Origin: Verrucomicrobiales bacterium
GTDB taxonomy: Bacteria > Verrucomicrobiota > Verrucomicrobiia > Limisphaerales > J093
DNA length: 8,078 nt
Assembly (NCBI GenBank): GCA_024233215.1
Contig: JACKPW010000067.1
Span: 1 to 8,078, forward strand
Direction of reading: 5' to 3'
The first letter of the stretch is position 1. Each line of letters opens with the position of its first letter. The position numbers were made by a program, and so were the translations under genes. The notes under the pieces are model-generated. The model made no database searches, was not told where the DNA came from, and saw only the letters and a program-made list of their open reading frames with translations. Positions 1 through 4,845 of this stretch are shown here, in pieces.

Positions 1-2319
1 CGCTGGATCGCCAGCATCGACCTGACCACGGACTGGCAATGGTACGCGCTGCCCCCCGAAGCCTTCAAAGCGTGGGAACCCAAAGGCGGACGCGGGGGTG
101 CCGGGGACCATTTCCACCCGGCGGATGCCGCGCGATTCACGGTCGGTCTGGCGCTTTCGCACAACACCCTGGCGCAGGGCGATCACGAATTCTGGCTGGC
201 CGATCTGGGAGCGGGCACGAACCCGTTCGGCGAAGACGCGCCGCCGTCCGCTTTCACGCCGCCGGTGATCGAGTCGTTTTCGCCGGGGTGGCAGACGTAT
301 CCGTTGCACGGGAAGGTGCGCCTGCAACCCTCAAAACCAGGCGGAGGAATTGTCGCCCCGCTGTCCCGGGACGGCATGGTGCTTGACGCAGCCAGGGTGG
401 AATTGCGGGCCCTTCATCCGCGGCCGAAGGGTGGGGGCTGGAACCAGGAACGTCCCTGGCGCTGGCAACCGCTGGTCACCGCGTATGACGTGTCGACAGG
501 CGAACATCGCGGGGCCGTGGGCGTCCTCATGGTTCACGGACAAGCACCTTATCGGGGCGGGATCTGGGGCCTCTTCACGCCGGCGCTGGCTTCCTTGGTA
601 TCGCCCGGGGATGGTTGGTCCTGGCTGAGACAGACGGTTGTCGCAATGCACCGCGGCGTGTTTCTGCTGGAAGGTGGAAGTGACCATTACGGGGTCTTTG
701 AGGATCAGGAACTGCAACTTGGGGCGCGGGTGGTGAACTTCGGTCGCACCGCGGCCACCAACCTGACCCTCGGGCTGTTCACGAACTACCAGCCCCGGGT
801 CTCGTGGCAGCGGGCGACCATGGTGAGCCGGGAGTGGCAGTTCGGTCTGGAACCCGGAGCAGAGCAATCGGTCACAACACCCTTCCGGTGGCTGCCGGAC
901 TACCGACTCGGGGAGGCATTGATTATGGCGTCGCTTCAGCAGTCGCCCAACGACATTGATCGGCTGAGCACCCCGATTACGGTCTATAGCCTGCGGGAGG
1001 TCCCGAAGTTCGTCACGATCCGCAACGGCCACTTCGAGCTGTTCGGGGCACGCTGGAAACCGCATGGCGTGAATTACTTGCCGTCGTCGGGCGTGGGCCT
1101 CGCCAACCAGAACTGGTTCGAGCATTGGCTGGGCCGCGGCGCCTATGATCCCGAGGTCATCCAGCGCGATCTCGAACACATCCGCAATATGGGCTTCAAC
1201 GCCGTCAGCGCGTTCATCTATCATCAATCCCTTGAGGCCGGTCACCTGACCGACTTCCTCGCCCGCTGCAAGCGACTCGGCCTGAAGGTCAACCTCTCCC
1301 TGCGCCCCGGCACCCCGATGGATTTCCGCTGGGCAGACATGAAGGAGTTGATCGAGCACTTCCGCCTTGCGGAAAACGACACCGTCTTCGCCTACGACCT
1401 CGCCTGGGAACCGAGCCACTTCGATGAGAACTACCAACGCCGCCACTACAACGGGCTCTGGCGCGACTGGGTGGAGACGCACTACGCCGGTCGGGACGCT
1501 GCGGTGAAAGCTTGGAACCACGCCGCCCCCATCATCTCCGATCAGCTGGTGACGCCGCCGATGGCGTGGTTGATCAAGGACGGTCCGTGGCGACGGGTGG
1601 TGGCCGATTACCGGCACTTCCTCGATGAACTCGTCGGGGAACGCTATGCCGAGGCGCGTCGCTTGATCCGGTCGATTGACCCCAATCACCTCGTCAGCTT
1701 CCGCATGCAACTTGCCGGCGACCCGACCCATCTCCAGCCGGGTCTGTTGCCCTATGATTTCTACGGATTGCGCGATGCGGTGGATATCTGGGAACCGGAA
1801 GCGTACGGCCGCATCGGCAACTGGGAACGCGTCCGTCCCGGCCACTTCACGGCTGCCTATGCCCACCTCTGTGAGCAGGCCAAACCCGTCGTCTGGGCCG
1901 AAATGGGCTACAGCGTTTGGGACCCGCGCATCGGCGCCCCGGGTGAAGACAAGCTCGATTTTGCCGCCCGTTACTACACCGACTTCTATCGCATGCTGCG
2001 CGAGTCCGATGCCGACGGTGTGTTCTTTTGGTGGTATCCGGGCGGTTACCGGGTCAACGAACGCAGCGACTACGGCGTGATCAATCCCGACGGCACCGAC
2101 CGGTCCGTCACCGAGATCCTTCGTCGTGAAGGACCCCGGTTCCTATCGGCTTCAAAACGGGCCCCTGTGGTTCGGCCGGTGACGGTGATCGGGATCGACC
2201 GGGACGCGGACGCGCGTGGCCTGCCCGGTGCTTACGAAGCGGTCAAGGACGCGTATTGGCAAGCGGTGGAGTCCGACGCCGGGGTCGAGCTGAAGTGGAA
2301 ACGACGCCCGGGAGATTGA
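1..2319 (+). CDS. Multidomain glycoside hydrolase, clan GH-A-like (5' end outside window)
   Basis: Frame 1 is open from base 1 to the TGA at 2317-2319, so the 772 visible residues are the C-terminal part of a longer protein. Residues 1-80 resemble a beta-sandwich carbohydrate-binding module. Residues about 160-330 look like one or two further beta-rich/Ig-like domains. From about residue 341 a TIM-barrel hydrolase begins with a G-V-N-Y strand (356-359) and a conserved 'R-N-M-G-F-N-A-V' type helix/strand. Two glutamates sit where clan GH-A enzymes keep their catalytic pair: E470 in a W-E-P motif (usually N-E-P; acid/base) and E634 in V-W-A-E-M-G (nucleophile). The barrel closes with an F-F-W-W-Y-P-G-G segment. 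The likely role is hydrolysis of a beta-linked polysaccharide or oligosaccharide outside the cytoplasm; I cannot name substrate or GH family. The signal peptide, if any, is upstream of the window. A separate post-barrel segment (about 725-772) ends abruptly. The gene is convergent with the SYLF gene. Confidence 0.85.
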   Translation, partial: RWIASIDLTTDWQWYALPPEAFKAWEPKGGRGGAGDHFHPADAARFTVGLALSHNTLAQGDHEFWLADLGAGTNPFGEDAPPSAFTPPVIESFSPGWQTYPLHGKVRLQPSKPGGGIVAPLSRDGMVLDAARVELRALHPRPKGGGWNQERPWRWQPLVTAYDVSTGEHRGAVGVLMVHGQAPYRGGIWGLFTPALASLVSPGDGWSWLRQTVVAMHRGVFLLEGGSDHYGVFEDQELQLGARVVNFGRTAATNLTLGLFTNYQPRVSWQRATMVSREWQFGLEPGAEQSVTTPFRWLPDYRLGEALIMASLQQSPNDIDRLSTPITVYSLREVPKFVTIRNGHFELFGARWKPHGVNYLPSSGVGLANQNWFEHWLGRGAYDPEVIQRDLEHIRNMGFNAVSAFIYHQSLEAGHLTDFLARCKRLGLKVNLSLRPGTPMDFRWADMKELIEHFRLAENDTVFAYDLAWEPSHFDENYQRRHYNGLWRDWVETHYAGRDAAVKAWNHAAPIISDQLVTPPMAWLIKDGPWRRVVADYRHFLDELVGERYAEARRLIRSIDPNHLVSFRMQLAGDPTHLQPGLLPYDFYGLRDAVDIWEPEAYGRIGNWERVRPGHFTAAYAHLCEQAKPVVWAEMGYSVWDPRIGAPGEDKLDFAARYYTDFYRMLRESDADGVFFWWYPGGYRVNERSDYGVINPDGTDRSVTEILRREGPRFLSASKRAPVVRPVTVIGIDRDADARGLPGAYEAVKDAYWQAVESDAGVELKWKRRPGD

Positions 2320-2328
2320 TTGGCGTGA

Positions 2329-3021
2329 TCACTTCGAGGCTTCGTCCAGCTTCTTCCCGAACTCACGCGCGGTTTCCGAGGCCTCCACCTTGCCGTCGAA
2401 GAGAATGTCCTTGGTTGAGTAGAACCGGCCGTAGTAGTTCTCGTTCGCCTTGTCATCGGCGGCCACCGAGCCACCCTTGACGACCGCGCCGCCGTACAGG
2501 CCTTTCGCCTGTCCGAAGACCAGCACCGGGGGTTCCTGGGTAAAACTGTCCCCCACGCCACCGGTGCTCGAGCCTCCCGTGCCGGCCGCTTCGCCGCCGA
2601 AACTGACCTTGGGATTGACGAGCCGGTCCCGCGCGGCATCGTTCATCAGGAGAATCACGCTGAAGGTGCTCTTGCCGCCAATCTGCGCTCCGAAACTCCC
2701 TTCGTGGCTGTTCATGAACGCGAACGGACTCCAACCATCGTCGCCTTTGACCATGGCCACCCCGAACCCTTGTTCGTAGCCGACAATGAACCCACCCTTG
2801 GTCCGCTCCATCAGGATCACGCCTTTGGCCTTGTTCAGTTTCTCGGCCGGTATGCGCGCCTCCGAATCGGCCTGCAGCGCTTCAAATTGAGCCATCAACT
2901 TGCGCACCCGGTTGTCCAACTTACTCTGGCTCTGGGCAAATGCGGTGACCGCGAGTCCCATTGCCAGCATCGCTGGAACGAGGCCGTGCTTCACTGCGGT
3001 GCTGATGCGTTTCGTCTTCAT
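2329..3021 (-). CDS. Secreted SYLF (Ysc84, former DUF500) domain protein
   Basis: This is a 230-aa protein with a clear Sec signal peptide: basic N-terminus, hydrophobic stretch about residues 13-28, A-F-A cleavage site after residue 29. The mature part matches the SYLF/Ysc84 family. It has the A-K-G-V-I-L opening (65-70), the G-G-F-I-V-G strand (76-81), G-W-S-P-F-A-F (96-102), G-S-F-G-A-Q-I-G (108-115), a hydrophobic strand ending in M-N-D (126-128), and the late A-K-G-L-Y-G-G ... D-D-K-A-N-E-N-Y-Y-G block (172-198). Eukaryotic SYLF proteins bind phosphoinositides and actin. Bacterial secreted forms are widespread but their role is poorly defined, with lipid or envelope association the usual suggestion. 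Residues 143-162 form a G/S/T-rich loop. The ATG has an AAGGA-type ribosome site unusually close, about 3 nt upstream. The stop lies 9 bp from that of the convergent hydrolase. It is the last of the minus-strand genes and, with 287 bp before it, probably has its own promoter. Confidence 0.93.
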   Translation of the reverse strand: MKTKRISTAVKHGLVPAMLAMGLAVTAFAQSQSKLDNRVRKLMAQFEALQADSEARIPAEKLNKAKGVILMERTKGGFIVGYEQGFGVAMVKGDDGWSPFAFMNSHEGSFGAQIGGKSTFSVILLMNDAARDRLVNPKVSFGGEAAGTGGSSTGGVGDSFTQEPPVLVFGQAKGLYGGAVVKGGSVAADDKANENYYGRFYSTKDILFDGKVEASETAREFGKKLDEASK

Positions 3022-3190
3022 AATTCCTTTGTCGTTTGATTCTGGTCCCCGGGCAACGTGGCCGGGTTGGTGTTCCCGTCACTTCAGAAAACGACAACTG
3101 ACGGTCTCCCGCAAGTTATGTTCCGTACCACTGGAACAGCGTCGGGCCCATCCCACTGGGCTGAATGGCTGCTTCCGTCAAACACCTGCT

Positions 3191-3252
3191 CCATGAACTG
3201 CGATGTGGCGCCGGCTTTCCAGCCGGCTCGGCGGGAACCCGCGGGTTCATGG
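3191..3252. repeat. Nested palindromic (REP-like) intergenic element
   Basis: Three exact inverted repeats are nested here. An outer 8-bp pair, CCATGAAC (3191-3198) and GTTCATGG (3245-3252), encloses a strong hairpin with stem GCCGGCT/AGCCGGC and a TTCC loop (3210-3227). It also overlaps a perfect 14-bp palindrome, GAACCCGCGGGTTC (3235-3248). The outer pair and the 14-bp palindrome share bases, so they cannot form at once. There is no U-tract, which argues against a plain intrinsic terminator. It lies downstream of the lipoprotein gene and upstream of the SYLF gene, the usual place for dispersed REP-like elements. Copy number in the genome is unknown. Confidence 0.6.
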
Positions 3253-3308
3253 TCCCATTGCACGCGCATCCGCGAAAGGACGCGCTCTCCGTCAGCCGAC
3301 CGAGGGGC

Positions 3309-4535
3309 TCAAGCCGGCATTGTTGGCGGCGCGCTCTCCGCCAACAGTGAGGATCGCCCCTCTCCGCGAAACAGGCGGCGCCCAAGGAACAGGAGCACCA
3401 CCGTCCAAGCGCATAGGCCGATCGCGATCACCCCGGAGAGGACCGCGATCCGAAACATCGCCCGGTCCACCGCCTTCAGGACCAGGGTGTCGACGTCCTG
3501 CGTCAGGGCCTTGCGCTCTTCGATGAGGTTCTCATGCAACTCAATTAACGCCGCCACCCGCTCCTTGGTCACGGCCTCCAGAACCGTGAGCCGCTCCTGC
3601 TGACCAACCTGGATGGCGCGCGAGACTTCGGCACTGAGGGCTTCGATGGCAACCGCGCGTTCCCGGGCAATCGTCTCCGGCGCTGCACCGGCCACCGCCA
3701 ACGTCTGCTCAAGCGGGGCCATGATCCGGTCGATGGACTCGAGGACGGTTTGGGTTGAACGCACGGCATTGGTGGTCAACTGCAGTGTCTGATCCAACTG
3801 ATAATCCGCCGCCAGATCCATGGCGAACAACTCCGCCTGCCAGCGTGATTGTTCAGGGATCTGGGCGCTGAAGATGTCCAGTCGGCGACTGAGGTCGTCC
3901 AATGTCACCACCAGGTTACCGGCGACCTCCGGCATGGAGAACCGTTCCTGTACCTCGAGTGCGGTGAAGTGGCTCAGCACGGATTCGCGGCCGGCGATGG
4001 AGTGCTGAATGGGATGCTCCGCCGCCCATTGCCGGACGAAGTCGCTGATCAGGCCGACCTCACCCGACCGGGTGAACCCCGCGCCCACCCGCCGAAGGTC
4101 CTCGTCGAGATGCTGGCAGGTGGCCACCGCCATGGGGGCCAAGTCCCCAAGGGCCCGGGCGCCGGATCCCTTCTCGAAATGGTCGGTCATCTGCCAGAGC
4201 AGCACCCACGCGTCGGTCAGCGCCAGAAACGGATTCGACTGAAACAGCGTCTCCCGCATGGCCGGGACGGCTTCGATCTTCCAAAGCAACGCCTCGCGGC
4301 GGATGGCAGGATTGCTGGTGTCCCGGCTGATGCGGTCGGCCGCCTTCACAATGGCCGCACAGTATGGCTCGACGAGCGCCCGGACTCGCAACCGCGCCTG
4401 TTCGGAATTGACGACAATATCCGCCCGCGGATGGATATGGCCGCTCGTCCCCTGCCGCGGGGCCACCGAGCGGCAGCCGGTTGCCATCCAGGACAAAACG
4501 CCGATCAGCGCCATCACGTACGCGGCCCGGCTCAA
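3309..4535 (-). CDS. Predicted lipoprotein with coiled coil and C-terminal transmembrane segment, unknown function
   Basis: I do not recognise the family. From a TTG at 4533-4535 the protein is 408 aa. It starts with a short signal, then a hydrophobic run ending in M-A-T-G-C, a lipobox with the modifiable cysteine at residue 21. A largely alpha-helical region follows (about 45-285), rich in Leu, Ala, Glu and Arg. Next is a long heptad-like helix rich in Glu/Arg/Leu (about 288-357), probably a coiled coil. A hydrophobic membrane helix (about 363-385) is followed by a G-R-R-L-F-R basic anchor and a short tail. Helix plus adjacent membrane segment recalls signalling or scaffold proteins, but no HAMP, kinase or MCP signature is visible. 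The TTG start is preferred because it has a strong ribosome site 7 nt upstream and gives a compact lipoprotein signal. An in-frame ATG at 4578-4580 (423 aa) lacks a visible ribosome site but keeps the lipobox. The last codons overlap a hairpin. Confidence 0.78.
   Translation of the reverse strand: MSRAAYVMALIGVLSWMATGCRSVAPRQGTSGHIHPRADIVVNSEQARLRVRALVEPYCAAIVKAADRISRDTSNPAIRREALLWKIEAVPAMRETLFQSNPFLALTDAWVLLWQMTDHFEKGSGARALGDLAPMAVATCQHLDEDLRRVGAGFTRSGEVGLISDFVRQWAAEHPIQHSIAGRESVLSHFTALEVQERFSMPEVAGNLVVTLDDLSRRLDIFSAQIPEQSRWQAELFAMDLAADYQLDQTLQLTTNAVRSTQTVLESIDRIMAPLEQTLAVAGAAPETIARERAVAIEALSAEVSRAIQVGQQERLTVLEAVTKERVAALIELHENLIEERKALTQDVDTLVLKAVDRAMFRIAVLSGVIAIGLCAWTVVLLFLGRRLFRGEGRSSLLAESAPPTMPA
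3321..3346. repeat. Perfect 9-bp stem hairpin at the 3' end of the lipoprotein gene
   Basis: TGTTGGCGG (3321-3329) pairs exactly with CCGCCAACA (3338-3346) around an 8-base loop. The hairpin lies inside the last codons of the lipoprotein gene, which stops at 3309. The sequence CGCGCTCTCCG occurs twice, at 3281-3291 and 3330-3340, linking this hairpin to the neighbouring intergenic palindromes. It could be the edge of an inserted repeat element or an RNA 3'-end structure. There is no T-run on either side to make it a classical terminator. Confidence 0.5.
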
Positions 4536-4542
4536 ATCGCAT

Positions 4543-4550
4543 CCCCTCCC
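4543..4550 (-). promoter_or_regulatory. Ribosome binding site deciding the TTG start of the lipoprotein gene
   Basis: On the minus strand this reads GGGAGGGG, 7 nt before the TTG at 4533-4535. It is the only good Shine-Dalgarno match near the candidate starts: the ATG at 4578-4580 has none, and the ATG at 4512-4514 is too far downstream. An out-of-frame ATG directly abuts this site and is too close to use it. Confidence 0.6.
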
Positions 4551-4695
4551 TGGAGATCCTCTTCGTGCGAACGGTTTCATGCGCGGTGAATTCAGGACAG
4601 GATCTTCGTGGAGAAGGTCCCTGCTTTCGGGGTCTGCGTCATTTTGGCAACAAGAATTGGAGCGGATGTTCCGAGAATTCGCAGTGCTGTTGGGT

Positions 4696-4818
4696 TCATG
4701 CCGCCATTCTTGAATAGGGTCTGTCCTTGACCCGCCCTGCTGCCACAGCATTGACCGTGGTGAGGACCAGGGCCGCTGCTGCCGCGCGAAGGAGGGACTT
4801 GAGGGAACGATCACTCAT
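4696..4818 (-). CDS. 40-aa ORF consisting almost only of a signal peptide (possible gene remnant)
   Basis: An ATG at 4816-4818 opens a 40-codon frame ending at TGA 4696-4698. Residues 1-27 form a textbook Sec signal peptide: basic start (R4, K7, R11), an A/L/V/T-rich core, and A-V-A-A as a cleavage site after about residue 27. Only about 13 residues, mostly polar or basic, follow before the stop. It begins 27 nt after the stop of the DUF1254 gene, so it could be translated from the same message, though no good ribosome site is visible. Either it is a tiny secreted peptide, or the 5' stub of a secreted-protein gene whose body was lost by deletion or frameshift. I favour the remnant reading. 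It overlaps, in another frame, a 5' extension of the lipoprotein frame that I consider untranslated. Confidence 0.4.
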   Translation of the reverse strand: MSDRSLKSLLRAAAAALVLTTVNAVAAGRVKDRPYSRMAA

Positions 4819-4845
4819 GGCGTTGTGCTTTTGTCGTTACGTGGT

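Larger units (their letters stand above)
4536..4845. other. Mostly non-coding gap between the DUF1254 gene and the lipoprotein gene
   Basis: About 310 bp separate the stop of the 988-aa gene from the preferred start of the lipoprotein gene. Apart from the signal-peptide-only ORF at 4696-4818 and the ribosome site at 4543-4550, I see no convincing terminator hairpin, tRNA or promoter. A promoter for the lipoprotein gene is expected somewhere in 4550-4695 but no clear -35/-10 pair stands out. Confidence 0.4.

Noticed and set aside
331..1866. Long minus-strand open frame (511 codons) opposite the hydrolase
   Set aside because: It is antisense to a well-supported gene, has low-complexity H/V/R/P-rich composition and no recognisable domain; long antisense frames are expected in GC-rich coding DNA.
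3146..3161. GCCCA/TGGGC hairpin as a terminator
   Set aside because: The stem is only 5 bp with no T-tract on either strand; it is likely chance in GC-rich DNA.
4060..4542. Minus-strand 160-codon frame starting beside the GGGAGGGG site
   Set aside because: Its ATG abuts the ribosome site with no spacer, and the product lacks the signal, helix and membrane features found in the overlapping lipoprotein frame.
3849..4589. Plus-strand open frame of 246 codons
   Set aside because: It is antisense to the lipoprotein gene, with composition typical of a shadow frame (R/G/P/H-rich).
4581..4814. Upstream extension of the lipoprotein frame to a GTG at 4812-4814
   Set aside because: The added 78 residues are polar and low in structure, would bury the lipobox far inside the protein, and overlap the signal-peptide ORF in another frame.
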